From: Adiantum capillus-veneris
Lineage: Eukaryota; Streptophyta; Polypodiopsida; Polypodiales; Pteridaceae
Length of the DNA: 64,000 nt
Direction: 5' to 3'
Assembly: GCA_014529385.2 (NCBI GenBank)
Contig: CM043946.1
Location: forward strand, 16,201,077 to 16,265,076
The notes under the pieces were generated by a model. That model was given only the letters and a program-made list of their open reading frames with translations. It was not told the origin of the DNA and did not search any database. This document shows positions 33,976-44,870 of the stretch, piece after piece. Numbering within the stretch: position 1 is the stretch's first letter; every line of letters starts with the position of its first letter. The translations under genes were made by a program, and so were the position numbers.

Positions 33976-35639
33976 TTGTGTGTGGTGACAAAGTTTAGGT
34001 GTGTGTACTTGAATTTGGGAGAGGTGGTGAGAGGTTGACAGGTAAGTGTGTGAAAAAATTGAAATTATGGAAGCAACCGTTCTCCCTTATCCTCCCAACA
34101 ACAGAGCCATTATTTTTTGTAATCATATTATTTTTTTGAGAAATTCTTGTAAAAAAGAGTAGCTATGATTATTGAGCCTACTGAGCCACATCATTGTGAA
34201 ATATGAGTTGTAGTCTTTTTGTCTTGAGCTTTTAGCCACCATTGGACAAATGAACCCTAGGTATAAAGTTCAAATTTTCAAGTTTGAACAGAACCTTTTG
34301 TATCTTATCTAAAGTTATGAAGATCTTTGAGCGTAAAACTGAGAGCGGCTTCTCTCAAGAACCTTGTAATACAATTTTCTCAAGCTCTGGTAATCAAAAT
34401 TCAATTTTGCAAAGTGCATCGTGTTCCTTGTCTTGTGCTCTTTAATTTAAGTTTAATCATTCTCAAATTTGTCGTGGTTTGTGATTGTCTATATGTGAGC
34501 TAAATCGGTATTTTGAGTGCAAAAATGGTTGTTTTTTTATGTTTCGATCATAGGAGTGTGTTCCTAAACCATAGGGTGACCTTTTTGGATCGTTTAGTTG
34601 TAGTTTTTAGAACCTTGATTGTGATGGATCGTGATTTTGGTACCTTTTTGGATTGCAACCAAACTAGGTAGGATATTATCCCTATGCCTATTAGACCTCC
34701 TTCTAAAGTTTTGTTGCATTTCAAGGTCGTTTGAGTGTCAAAATGGCGTGACGGCATAGAGCGGTGAGATAGACAATAGGCAGATTTCCTCAGTGGAGAG
34801 TGATAGGTTTGTTAGTGCTGATGATAGCTTCGTTCCATAGGTTCACTTCTTGAGGTTGACACCCTCAAAGAGTCTTTGTGCCCCATTGAGTCACTTCCCT
34901 GAGTATTGAGAGTATGTTAGGGCCAGAGAGCTATGTTGCAGACGTCAGATTGCAGCAAATTGTTGACATGGGTGTTTGGCCAATTAGCCTAAACCCTAAC
35001 ATTGAAAGATTACCATTTACTTTCCAATGGTGCGCCATGTTGGAGCTTGTCATCCATAAAGATTGCTCAACCATTTCAATATACATTGGTGCTCATTCTA
35101 GATCCATACAAAGAGACAACTTTTCTTCACCTTGGCTGAGATGGAGAGGTGAGCTCGGGGGGGGGGGGGGGGGGGGTCACTATATAGAGATCGTTTATAA
35201 CACGTGCATTCAAGAGCTATTTATAAAACCCCCTATTTCATTTTCTAATGTATATAGAGACTCCTTATGTACCAATTTTTTAATAAAAAGACCTCTTATG
35301 TACCAAAATTTTCACTTTTTTATTTTATAACACCCTTATGTATGTATATTTTTTGTGATTTCATAAGAGAAATTAACCCCTTCTATTGAAATCACATGTT
35401 GTTTTACATATTTTTGAGTGAATCACCCAAGGAGGTGAGACCCCTTTAGAGCTCACTTAGTTCTTATTGCACATTTTTCTATTTCTGGTTTTCTCTCTTG
35501 TGAGTATTGCTTTGTCAAGATGGTCATGATTGAGAACTCTAAGAAAAAATTGGAAGAAGAAGCGATTACATCATAAGTAGTCAAAACTCTCAATCTACTT
35601 GCCCTTTAGGTTTCTCCAAAATCTTCCACAAGTTATTTT
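33976..35639. other. Non-coding stretch with LINE scraps and a 20-G run
   Basis: Sequence at 35027-35110 resembles 35867-35958 (ATGTTGGAGCTTGTC...CAATATACATTGGTGCTCATT), so part of the LINE described next is present twice. A poly-G run of 20 lies at 35157-35176. The 138-codon plus-strand frame spanning it is not gene-like. Otherwise A/T-rich, no gene seen. Confidence 0.5.
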
Positions 35640-36610
35640 CTTGGACTCGAAAAATTTGTCGATTGACTTTCCATATTTTTCTCTTCTTTTGAGTTAGTGC
35701 CTCGTGTGCATGCAAATGACTTTGATACTTGTCTTTGTCCTTAGTTGCATCTAGCTTGATCAAGAACTTTCGAGCATCTTGACACTCTTTATCAAACCAC
35801 CTCTTACATTATCTATCTTTGTTGACACCTTTGACATGCTTTATGAAAATCATTCTTCTCATTTAGTTTCCAATCATGCATCATGTTGGAGCTTGTCGTC
35901 CATTACTTTTTCTCAACCATGTCAATATACATTGGTGCTCATTTGAAATCCATACAAATAGAAAAAAAATACTCACTTTGGCTAAGATTTTTATACTTAG
36001 TTGTTTATCCACATGTAATGTTCAATACATAAGGTCTGATGGTATAATTCTAAGGCTCCGTTGGCCAAGTGTAAATCTCTTTATGCGATACATGATGGCT
36101 TCACAGAGTAGCATATAGTCAATCCCATTATCTCCACTGTGGTTTCTACATGTAAATCCCAATGTAAATCCATGAGTTCCACTTCATAAAGATACATCAT
36201 TTTCAATGAGCATACTCGTACTATTGCACATATATAGAAGTAGCTTTCCATAGTGATCCGGCTCTATCTCATCCATTGAAGTATGATCATACAAGTGAAC
36301 ATCCTCCAACACTCTTGAAATATATGTCATATCAAATTGTTGTGTATCATGTTTGAATGCATTTGTGCGGTCATTCATATCCCCATCATCTTTGCCTAAA
36401 TAAGAAATGTCCTTATCTAAATCAACAAATGGCTGATATATATCCATGCAAGCATAAGAGGGGAATTAAGATGAGGAATGTAGCAACCACGTACAAAAAT
36501 GGGTGCTCTTTTTAGAGCCATAATTTTCAGCCATACATAATGTTTGTGCTTGTCGTCTTTTAAAATTGATGCAAAATCTTCCAACCCTTTCTTAATCATG
36601 CATACTACCT
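35640..36610 (-). pseudogene. LINE ORF2 endonuclease region, decayed
   Basis: Minus strand: 'KHYVWLKIMALKRAPIFVRGCYIPHLNSP' (about 36540-36450), then 'DIYQPFVDLDKDISYLGKDDGDMNDRTNA' (36445-36360). It continues 'YGKLLLYMCNSTSMLIEND' and 'GIDYMLLCEAIMYRIKRFTLG' (about 36140-36080). These are in the order of an apurinic-type endonuclease domain of plant LINEs, where GDMNART carries catalytic Asp and Asn. Further down (35800-35640) 'DQARCN...KSFACTRGTNSKEEKNME' fits the linker before RT after frameshifts. GPR-1 inserted just upstream of it. Highly mutated. Confidence 0.62.
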
Positions 36611-36621
36611 CTCATTGACCT

Positions 36622-36871
36622 TGTGCGCTCCTTGCCGCACTGTCGAAGCAAGGGACTTGCCAATACACCGTGTGCGAGCCACAAACGGCTCCAAGCACAC
36701 AACAAGCCTAAACTAGCAAGCTCAAGAAAACAAAGGGTGTGTCACTCACCGCTCTACGCTCGCCTTCGTGGTGGATTTCTCGCCGCGATGAAGAAGAAGC
36801 TGCAGTCGTGCCGCGCTCAACCGCTTCGCCGCCGTCGTGCCTTCGTAATGCTCGATCGCACACACACTCTC

Positions 36872-36904
<33 letters not shown>

Positions 36905-37191
36905 AGGAGGTGAAGAAGAAGAAGATGGAGATGGAGATGGAGCAAGAGCACTCTTCTATTGCACAAATGAGAGAATGAGTAAAAATTAGGTTTAGTTGGC
37001 TTTTATAGGAGCTCACCCCATTCACACTTGGGCGCCCATGCTTAGCCAACTAATCCCTTGAATGTCCAAGTTAGAGTGCGCCTCTCATCGGCGATCACTC
37101 TACCTTTCCCTATTGGACCGACAAGCCCGGTGCCTGACTCTACTTAAATAAATAATATGGTTACAGTGTCCGTGTGCCGTGAGGGTTAACA
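36622..37191 (-). repeat. 3' LTR of GPR-1 (570 bp)
   Basis: In minus orientation TGTTAACCCTCACGG...GGAGCGCACA. It differs from the other LTR at four sites (all C/T) and by one CA unit in the (CA)n run at about 36890-36903. Preceded in transcription direction by the PPT. Confidence 0.96.
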
Positions 37192-37205
37192 TGCCCCCCT
37201 TCCTG
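37192..37205 (-). other. Polypurine tract of GPR-1
   Basis: On the minus strand AGGAAGGGGGGCA immediately before the LTR's TGTTAACC. Normal PPT position and composition for priming of plus-strand DNA. Confidence 0.88.
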
Positions 37206-38821
37206 ATGTAGATTCCGTCCTCGGAAGCTATTGAGTTGAAGCTGGTTCGTCGAGGTGGAAGAGCATTTGAGATGAATGTCCTTAGCCTTCTTCAGTCACT
37301 GCAAAATCAAACAACATTGGCACAGTAATTGCATTCTCTTAAAAAGCATATGCAGTTTTAGGTAGACAAATTGATTGGTAAAAGAATTTCAAACAATTTG
37401 TTAGCAATGAACATTAAATTGCAATGTAATCAAATGCATAAACAGATGTAAAGGTAAAAAATTAAACAAGTCTGGGGTCGCTAATTTGACGGTCGAAAGG
37501 CACTAGAGATCGAATATTAATACCATGGGTAAGCTTCTTAATTTTCAGTGGTCAATTAAGTTGTTTAATCGCGAGAGCCAAGTATTCATGTTCGAGGGCT
37601 GACTAGAGGCTATATCTAGAAAACCTTGTAGTTAAGCTACCATAAAAGGAATTTCTCATGAAATCATCGCCTGACTGATTACTTTTTCTTTGACCCTCAA
37701 AGTCTTTTCACATTGATTCCATTTGATGTGTGTGCTTATTTTGTATGCCTTGGGTTTTTTGCTTCTCAAGGAAAAGCGCCCACACTGGGAACCTCTAGGG
37801 CTCTAGTACCATAGGCGATACATGTGAGTGAAGTACCAATTTAAGCAGGGATTTCTCTTCCAGCTTAAAATTTTACATTGTGGCACTTTGATTTTTGCTT
37901 GTTCATTTTCAGCATTTAAATTTTGTAACTTTGGGGGGTCATATAACACTGTTACCCTCCCCAGGCTCATCACATTAGTAAACTCCCTTTATAATACTTA
38001 AGCTAAAGGTCAATAGGGTCAAGCCCACTAGAAAGCCCTAGTACATTTCACACAATGCTGCCTAAATCAGATTAAGAACCTAAGTAACCATTGCTTATTA
38101 GGAAGGCATTCCCCATGGTATTAAGAGAAGATTTCTAATACCTAGCTTGGTCAAACTAGCTTAGTCGGACTGCTTGATTTTTAAACCTAGACAACTGATT
38201 ATGACAAAACATTACATTGAATTAAATGTTTGATACTAAGCAAATGCACTGAATATTATGCTACCAATCACAATCAAAGCAGACAAACATGGATGCAAAA
38301 AGATAAGGGCAATGCTAATGGACAAGAAACACCTGTTTGTGTCGATGGTCGCGCTTGATTTGAAGTGTGAACGAGAGAAAGGTTCCATGAAGGTCCAAAT
38401 CCTATCAATAGCAACACGCTCCTGTACACACTAGAAAACAAAAGGAATACCTCCAGGAGGCACATTAGTGGGAAAAGAGAACTTCGCTAATCACTCAACT
38501 CTAAAACAGAAACACTCCTATCGTACTAATCTTACTTACCCTCCATCACTTAAGTGATGAGGATCAAAGGTGTTTTATGGCATATGTTTCTGTTTCACTG
38601 TACCAGATGTGACATGTGTAGGTCTGAGTCAATGTTTTGACTTTTATTGTGCATACTCGTTTGCTAATTGCTCTTGCACTTTATTTTTTTTGTTTTTTGT
38701 GAGTATAAAGCTTTATATGTACATTCCCTAAGATTGGTGATTGAGAGGTCAGGGAAAAAGGTTGAGAGGGAAACAAGTGAATGATGGATGTCCACAAACA
38801 CTCCCCCCTTCCTTGGGTAGA
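37206..38821 (-). other. GPR-1 3' untranslated internal region
   Basis: About 1.6 kb between the stop of the Gag-PR frame and the PPT. I searched both strands for RT (YxDD, LPFGL), RNase H and integrase patterns and saw none. The only open frames are short (63 and 68 codons) and without domain resemblance. In a complete Ty3 element pol would lie here or upstream of here. Confidence 0.7.
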
Positions 38822-41800
38822 TCATACCATTTGAAATGAGCTTGTCACCCTTTGAAACCAATTGTTCCAATTGGTAATAGGTGAGGATTTTTGCCAGTAG
38901 TTTTCTATTACCCTAGGTGCCTCGTCAAGTTGCAAGGGTGGTAAGGTACTCTCCCAGGATCGAACTTGAAGTGGTTCATTAGGTGATTCTTGAACACTGG
39001 GAGGTGTGGATTCTTTTGTAGCTTCATGGAGGTCCACTACTATAGATGGAGGCTGTGTAGAAGCTTTTACCTCTATGGATGTATTACATGAGGAGCTAGA
39101 AGCTTCATGGGACTCCCCCCTTCCTGAGCTAGGTGGAACAAATCCTTCTTTCTTTGGTACCCAAACTAGCTCGGGAGCGGGTGTGTAGCATTCTGTGATT
39201 TTTTTCTTTTCATGATCATTGATTTGTTTTGGAGATACGGGATTGGGCTCACTTGGGTCAGGTGATAGGTAAGAGCACAATCTACGTTTTGGCACCCATA
39301 TTTGATCATTTCCTTGATAGTAGCCTTGGGCTTCCAATAGTCGTTTAGGGATCCATCGCAACATTTTCTTATTTTTCTTGGAGCGAGTGGTACGTTTCTT
39401 ACAAGGCTTCTGTCTTTTAGCACTAGCTATGGTCACTAAAGAAGCTTTAGGGACCCACTTGTATGTTTTCTTCGTTACATTAGGATGAGTCTTGTCGGAA
39501 GCGATATGCATTGCTTGTAGCATATTTAAGGGTATAGGCATTTCATCCCCCTCAGGTGTTACCCAGGTTGTCCCCCTATTTCCCCAAGTGTCTATGGTTG
39601 ATGCTAGGTGGACCCAATCCACATTGTCCGATTCCGTCATACCCGGTAACACATCCATGTAAGGAGAATCTTGGCCAATGTCTGTATCCTTCTTACAAGT
39701 GTAACAATATTGTAGTGGGGCCGAGTGAACTGTGGTGTCAGAGCGATGATCAATAATGGTTTTACTCCCTAAGGGGTGTACCTTACCAGTCACCAAATCC
39801 ACTCTAAGGACAGAGTCTTGGAATTGCAAATAGACATGATTTTTAGACCAATCATGAACCATTTGTGCTTCCCTCATGAATGGTCGTCCTAAAATCATTT
39901 CATATGACATAAGGTGTTTAGAGAAATCCATTACAATGAACGTATGTCGTACCTTGTGTCCTAGAACTTTGATCTTAAGATCCTTGAGCATCCCCATAGG
40001 TTTGGCTATGGTACCATTTGCCATCTTTACCACAATGTTAGTAACACTGAGGCGGGGTTTTCCCATGGATTCCCAACAATCTTTTGTAACGATGCTAACT
40101 CCCGCACCACCATCAAGAATTCCCTTTATAGTTAATCCCTTGGTAGTGATGGGTAGGGTCGCATTAGACTCGTCGCCTTCAAAATACTGCCCTAATTCGT
40201 TAATGGGTACCTCGATCACAGACTCGTGTCCATCTAAGTCAAGTGATTGCACATGATTTTCCTCATCAATCATAATCGAGTCAGGCCTATTTGGTTGCGC
40301 AAACTGCGGTAATCCCGTTCGTAGCTCTCCGTTAAGGAATGCTCGAAGTGCAAGGAATAACTCAGGATCTCCATACAGCTTTGCTATGATCGTGGTTCGG
40401 ACCTCAGAAGACATGAAGTCCACTAGTTTGGCAACATTCATTGGCGTTTTGCAGGGTGTAGGTCCTTGACTAGGAACTGGTGAGGATGGAATCTCATATT
40501 CCTCAATGGGATCAGGTATTCCTTCGTTAAACATCCTTTCCAACAAGAAGGGTGTATGCTCACTTTCTGATGTCCCGTCCTCACTCCCTTCTTGGATGAT
40601 ACTAGATATGGCTAACGGTCTATGGTTCATGTGGGGTGGATGAACTTGCGTGGGAAACACTGTGTCATGAATTTTGACCTGCATGGGTTCTGGTTCTAGT
40701 TTCCTTTGAGTCTCCTCCACTAAACCTCTTAGATGTTTCACCTGCTTAATCTCGTCTACTGGGTTTGGGTACGTCCCAATCTTCTTTTTACGATTCTTCC
40801 CTTTTTGCCCCTGCGGTTTATCTTGGGGGTCTTGGATTGGATTTGGAAACACTTGTGGTGTTTTCAGAGGCTCTTTATGGTTTTCTCTTATTCGGTTTTC
40901 ATTTGGTTCCATGTTACGGTTTTCTTTGTCGGTCTTTCCCTTTGTGGTATTGGTTCTAGTCTCCATTGTCTCGACTGAATCTGAATCATCCTCGAGGTCA
41001 TTCATATACACGGGGTCATCTCCTGTTCCTATGTTTGTTTTGGAACTTGGCTTTGAATTTTCCGTATTCTGCGACTTCTTCCTTCGTGTCTTCTTTTTCT
41101 TTGCTTGGATAACTGACGCGGTATCTCTCTCTTCGAGGATATGGCCTGGCCCTTGAAGCATGGACCGTGTAATCGCATAAGCGGGTGCGACGGGTGGTAT
41201 TGGCGATGTCACACTAGCAATTTCGACCAAATTCAGGGGTGTGATTTTAGGCGCATTTGGGTTATAGGGGCATTGGGCAATCAAGTGATCTATGCCACAA
41301 CGATTACATGTGAGTATTGGCATTGCAGACGTGCTCCCTTGATTCATTTGCATCTGTGCAGCATTCTTTTGCAGCCTAATAGGGCACTCCGCTACTCGAT
41401 GTGGTCCACCACACTCGTAGCATTGAAGAGGTGGCCTCCTAGCCTGGGTGTTGATATTTTGACCTCTGGATGCGAGAGCAGCAGCTTGATAAACCGGCTT
41501 GACTTGTCCCCAACAATCTTCCATGTAGTATATAGGACACTCTTCCAATGTATCAAGTCCGTAGGCAATACTAGTGTCTATTTCCTCCTCACAGCCATCT
41601 GCATAAGCATTTGATGGCTCGCAACCCACTTGGTTCATAGGGGCGACTCTTGGATGCGGGGGCTGCGGTCCTAGCACAGGAGGTGGTAGCGGTGTAGCTT
41701 GTACAACATTTTGAGATCTAGGGACCATGTGTTGCGGTAGTTGCTCAACAGGTGGAGCAGGCATCAATACAGGAGCTCGAGGCGCATCCGTCCAGGCTAC

Positions 41801-43093
41801 AGGTGGTCTATTTGCCATCATACGTTTGATCATTAAACAATCCTTAGCTTGGTGACCATACCTACCACATGCGTTGCAAGTTCCATTAAATTTTACTCTA
41901 AACGTAGGGCACTCACTAGTGCTATGTGGACCTAAGCAAATGGAACACCATTGTTGCTCCCTTCTTGGATACATGTGACTATTTTGAGGGGGTCGATTAT
42001 CCTTAAGAGACTCTTGGATTGCCTTGGTGAGGTCTGTCAAGAATGTCTCAAATACCTTTGGCTCATTGGCAATGGGCTTTGCAGTCATGGGTTCATACTC
42101 AATGGCTTGTGAGCTAGTGGATCTCGTGTCAGTAGACACCCTCATGCCTGCTATCATCAAGTTGTCCTCTAATTGGATTGCATTGGCAGTGACATCTTCC
42201 CAGGTTGTGATACCTCTAATCACTAGTCCATTATAGATTCCTTCATTCCTCAACCCTCGAATGAATCGATCAAGCAGTTGGTTATTGTTGAAGCGCTCAT
42301 TTACAGGGCAGCGAGAGTTTAAGTGCTTTAGACGACTAATGAAGTCCCTTACTGACTCTCCTTCCTTACGTTCGGCCTTCTGTAGCTGAGATGCTACACC
42401 CCAAAGCACACCTTCTCGTATGTACTCCTTTAGAAACAACCTTCGAAGGGTAGGGTAGATTGTTTTCTCGTCCACCCTTAGGGTCCTATACCAATCTCCA
42501 GCCTTCCCACTTAATGTCAAGCTTAAGGCATTGCACTTATGTAGTTCGTTGCGTTCCCCTAAGGAATCACATACTTGTTCAAACACTTCAATGTGTTTCC
42601 TAGCATCTTCGTCCCCATTGAATTTTTGCGTGAGTTTGGCAATTTGTACTGCCTTACTTTTAGGCTCTCTATCAGATGCATGACGCATATTTTCCGCGAT
42701 AGATCGACCTATGGTTTGAGCAAACGCTGCCAAGTCACCTATGTGAGGAGGCAGGGCCGGTGGAGGTACTCTTGGAATCATATGTGGGAGAGGAACGGGT
42801 ACCGGTCTTGGCATATGTGTGGATGATGCAGGATATGGAACATAACCGGGCATAGGTCCACTCGGATAAGAGCTAGGGAGCGGCACTCGAGGAGCATGAA
42901 CAAGTGGTACAATTGGAGGTGTGGGGGCCATGTGTGCATAAGGCGCTAGAGGCACATACGGTCGAGGCCCCATATTAGGTACTACGACACTAGGTAGTGG
43001 CACTGCGCTAACCGTAGATGTCATCGGTACATTCTCTGTCAGGCTTATCCCTGGAGTGAGCACTGTGTTTTCCTTGATAGAGGGTTGAGCCAA
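38822..43093 (-). CDS. GPR-1 Gag-protease polyprotein (intact 1423 codons)
   Basis: Uninterrupted. Residues 1-120 are Pro-rich. About 150-315 is a Retrotrans_gag capsid-like domain ('KFNGDEDARKHIEVFEQVC', 'AGDWYRTL', 'FISRLKHLNSRCP'). Four zinc knuckles follow: 383-395 (CX2CX3HX4C), 406-419 (CX2CX4HX4C), 558-570 and 596-608 (both CX2CX3HX4C). A basic, Lys/Asn-rich section (660-800) precedes a retropepsin at about 980-1110 with catalytic 'ILDGGAGVSIV' (Asp994) and 'MILGRPF' (1066-1072). The tail has four W(V/I)PK motifs at 1213, 1247, 1266 and 1311. The first codon of the displayed frame is TTG; the frame is open back to about 43310, so translation probably enters from the upstream frame by -1 shift or splicing. 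No pol. Confidence 0.9.
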   Translation of the reverse strand: MAQPSIKENTVLTPGISLTENVPMTSTVSAVPLPSVVVPNMGPRPYVPLAPYAHMAPTPPIVPLVHAPRVPLPSSYPSGPMPGYVPYPASSTHMPRPVPVPLPHMIPRVPPPALPPHIGDLAAFAQTIGRSIAENMRHASDREPKSKAVQIAKLTQKFNGDEDARKHIEVFEQVCDSLGERNELHKCNALSLTLSGKAGDWYRTLRVDEKTIYPTLRRLFLKEYIREGVLWGVASQLQKAERKEGESVRDFISRLKHLNSRCPVNERFNNNQLLDRFIRGLRNEGIYNGLVIRGITTWEDVTANAIQLEDNLMIAGMRVSTDTRSTSSQAIEYEPMTAKPIANEPKVFETFLTDLTKAIQESLKDNRPPQNSHMYPRREQQWCSICLGPHSTSECPTFRVKFNGTCNACGRYGHQAKDCLMIKRMMANRPPVAWTDAPRAPVLMPAPPVEQLPQHMVPRSQNVVQATPLPPPVLGPQPPHPRVAPMNQVGCEPSNAYADGCEEEIDTSIAYGLDTLEECPIYYMEDCWGQVKPVYQAAALASRGQNINTQARRPPLQCYECGGPHRVAECPIRLQKNAAQMQMNQGSTSAMPILTCNRCGIDHLIAQCPYNPNAPKITPLNLVEIASVTSPIPPVAPAYAITRSMLQGPGHILEERDTASVIQAKKKKTRRKKSQNTENSKPSSKTNIGTGDDPVYMNDLEDDSDSVETMETRTNTTKGKTDKENRNMEPNENRIRENHKEPLKTPQVFPNPIQDPQDKPQGQKGKNRKKKIGTYPNPVDEIKQVKHLRGLVEETQRKLEPEPMQVKIHDTVFPTQVHPPHMNHRPLAISSIIQEGSEDGTSESEHTPFLLERMFNEGIPDPIEEYEIPSSPVPSQGPTPCKTPMNVAKLVDFMSSEVRTTIIAKLYGDPELFLALRAFLNGELRTGLPQFAQPNRPDSIMIDEENHVQSLDLDGHESVIEVPINELGQYFEGDESNATLPITTKGLTIKGILDGGAGVSIVTKDCWESMGKPRLSVTNIVVKMANGTIAKPMGMLKDLKIKVLGHKVRHTFIVMDFSKHLMSYEMILGRPFMREAQMVHDWSKNHVYLQFQDSVLRVDLVTGKVHPLGSKTIIDHRSDTTVHSAPLQYCYTCKKDTDIGQDSPYMDVLPGMTESDNVDWVHLASTIDTWGNRGTTWVTPEGDEMPIPLNMLQAMHIASDKTHPNVTKKTYKWVPKASLVTIASAKRQKPCKKRTTRSKKNKKMLRWIPKRLLEAQGYYQGNDQIWVPKRRLCSYLSPDPSEPNPVSPKQINDHEKKKITECYTPAPELVWVPKKEGFVPPSSGRGESHEASSSSCNTSIEVKASTQPPSIVVDLHEATKESTPPSVQESPNEPLQVRSWESTLPPLQLDEAPRVIENYWQKSSPITNWNNWFQRVTSSFQMV

Positions 43094-44001
43094 GTTAGGG
43101 AAGCTAAAGTTTTCGCTCGGAGGCTCAATTGCATAGAGACCCCAGGTGAAATGACGTAAGATGGGTCCATGGGGCTCATTAGAGGAGTCTCCATTTGTGA
43201 TAGAGTAGGCTGTTGAGCCTTGCTCGTATCCAGAAATCTCATGGGGCCAGTTGAGAGTATATTTACCCCTCGGTTTTGCCTTTCTGATTGAATAATGCCA
43301 TGGATAACATTACAGATCATTTTTTGTTGATCTTCGATGCTCGTGGCACTAGAGGTGGATTGTACAATCTCTATCCATCCTACATGGTAGGCGTGGCCAG
43401 AGTGTAGATCCGTCAACACCTCAGTGTGGAGGTCGTATGTCCAATGATCATTAATGAACAATCTTTCTAGAGTCGACGTGTTAACGGTTTCTTGTGAGGT
43501 AGAAGCAATGTTGCTCCCCATGGTTTTACTTGTTACCAACGGTACTCTAGAGGGAACTTCTGAAGGAGGCAGCTCAACAGGGCCTTCTTGGTAAGAAGTT
43601 GGCAGGATATCCACATGGACACTCTTTGGGGGTGTGGGGTCCACTTGCGATGTGAAAGGAGAGTCCACTTCCCCACCCCCTTCGTGTGCTTCATTTGCAT
43701 CAGGTTCCGAGCGAGTAGCTCTACCTAATGTTTCCATGAAACGGCTAAACATACTAGTACTAGGCTGTGGAGCTTCGGGAGGTGCATGGCCTTCTCTCTC
43801 AGTGTTTTGGGTAGGGTATGCTTCCATGATTTCTGAGTCGGAGGAGGAATCACTAGCGGCTATTTTAGGGTCTTGGGTGGTGCTACCTTGTGTCCCCGCT
43901 GAGGGTCTAGAGCTTATCGTGGATGGGTAATGGGTGTCCGTATGAACAGAGGCACCCTCAATATGCTCGTGTTCTAGCACCCGCCCAGAGCGTAAGTGCA
44001 T
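43045..44001 (-). CDS. GPR-1 upstream ORF, N-terminal Gag-like
   Basis: Starts at an ATG (MHLRSGRVLEHEHIEG) and runs 318 codons. The opening resembles the 'TRSGR' starts of plant Ty3 Gag proteins. The middle is Ser/Thr/Pro-rich and low in structure. Residues about 180-245 ('LERLFINDHWTYDLHTEVLTDLHSGHAYHVGWIEI') look folded, but I recognise no family. The last 265 nt overlap the open -1 frame of the Gag-PR ORF, whose extended N-terminus reads 'HGPILRHFTWGLYAIEPP'. Most likely it is the true N-terminus of one polyprotein joined by a frame change; a separate accessory protein is the alternative. Confidence 0.7.
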   Translation of the reverse strand: MHLRSGRVLEHEHIEGASVHTDTHYPSTISSRPSAGTQGSTTQDPKIAASDSSSDSEIMEAYPTQNTEREGHAPPEAPQPSTSMFSRFMETLGRATRSEPDANEAHEGGGEVDSPFTSQVDPTPPKSVHVDILPTSYQEGPVELPPSEVPSRVPLVTSKTMGSNIASTSQETVNTSTLERLFINDHWTYDLHTEVLTDLHSGHAYHVGWIEIVQSTSSATSIEDQQKMICNVIHGIIQSERQNRGVNILSTGPMRFLDTSKAQQPTLSQMETPLMSPMDPSYVISPGVSMQLSLRAKTLASLTWLNPLSRKTQCSLQG

Positions 44002-44385
44002 GTGCTTTTGATACCCTAAGGTGTCAAAAAGCTGCTCTAGGAGGCCTTGTGACTAGTTTTTAGCGTGTTTTTTGTTTGTTTTTTTGCTAGATTTTTTAGA
44101 GTGTGTTTGGAATGGGCCGTGTGATAGCTCGAAACGAGCGTATCGGTCAGAGGGTCGTGCCGTGCTTTACAGCCCTCCGTTTGGTCACTCTATGCCCTCG
44201 GAATCCCTAAAACTGTCAATTTCCAGTAGGGAACTAGGCCCAAACTAGAAAGTCTAAGGATGCAAGTGGGAAGAGAAAGGAGGAGAGTGGAGGACTTGTC
44301 CCACATGCTCTCATTCTCTCTTGAGGGAGTAGGGTATATATATAAGAGTGAGTCTAGTATATATCATAGGAGTGAGGACTGAGGC

Positions 44386-44439
44386 CTGGGCCTTGGCTTG
44401 GGCTTGGGCTTGGGCTTGGGCTTGGGCTTGGGCTTGGGG
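44386..44439 (+). repeat. GGGCTT hexanucleotide array
   Basis: About eight tandem copies of a 6-bp unit (CTTGGG) in the GPR-1 leader. Confidence 0.95.
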
Positions 44440-44614
44440 AAATGATCATGATCCCGATCCCGATCTATCTTTTATACAAACCAACCCGTCCGTTTTAAGA
44501 GTCACGTTTTTTATTTTCGAAAAATTTAGCCGCCCGCTCACTCGCGTTTTTATTTTTCGATTTTATTTTATTTTTTTAATTATTTTTTTTTTCAAAAAAA
44601 ACCTTCTTTTTTTT

Positions 44615-44870
44615 TGATGCTGAAAATACAGAAATTGAAAATGCAGAAATGCAGAAAATTGAAAAAAACGCAGAAATGCAGAAAATTGCAGAAATTGAAA
44701 ACGCAGAAATTGAAAATGCAGAAATGCAAAAAATTGAAAAAACGCAAGAAATGCAGAAAATTGCAGAACTTGAAAACGCCGAACTTGAAAATGCAGAAAT
44801 TGCAGAAATTGAAAAAAACGCAGACAATAGCAGAAATTGAAACTTGACAGCAAATGCAGAAAACGCAAAA
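44615..44870 (+). repeat. Imperfect AAATGCAGAAATTG array
   Basis: Repeats of a unit built from GCAGAAATTGAAAA and ATGCAGAAATGCAG, roughly 13-16 bp each, some 16-18 times. It lies in the GPR-1 leader. Strand is given for the displayed unit. Confidence 0.88.

Noticed and set aside
34914-35330. 138-codon plus-strand frame
   Set aside because: Runs through the poly-G tract and antisense to LINE-like sequence; no domain.
44615-44870. Regular short repeats resembling a CRISPR array
   Set aside because: Units are 13-16 bp, degenerate, without unique spacers, and lie inside a plant retrotransposon leader.
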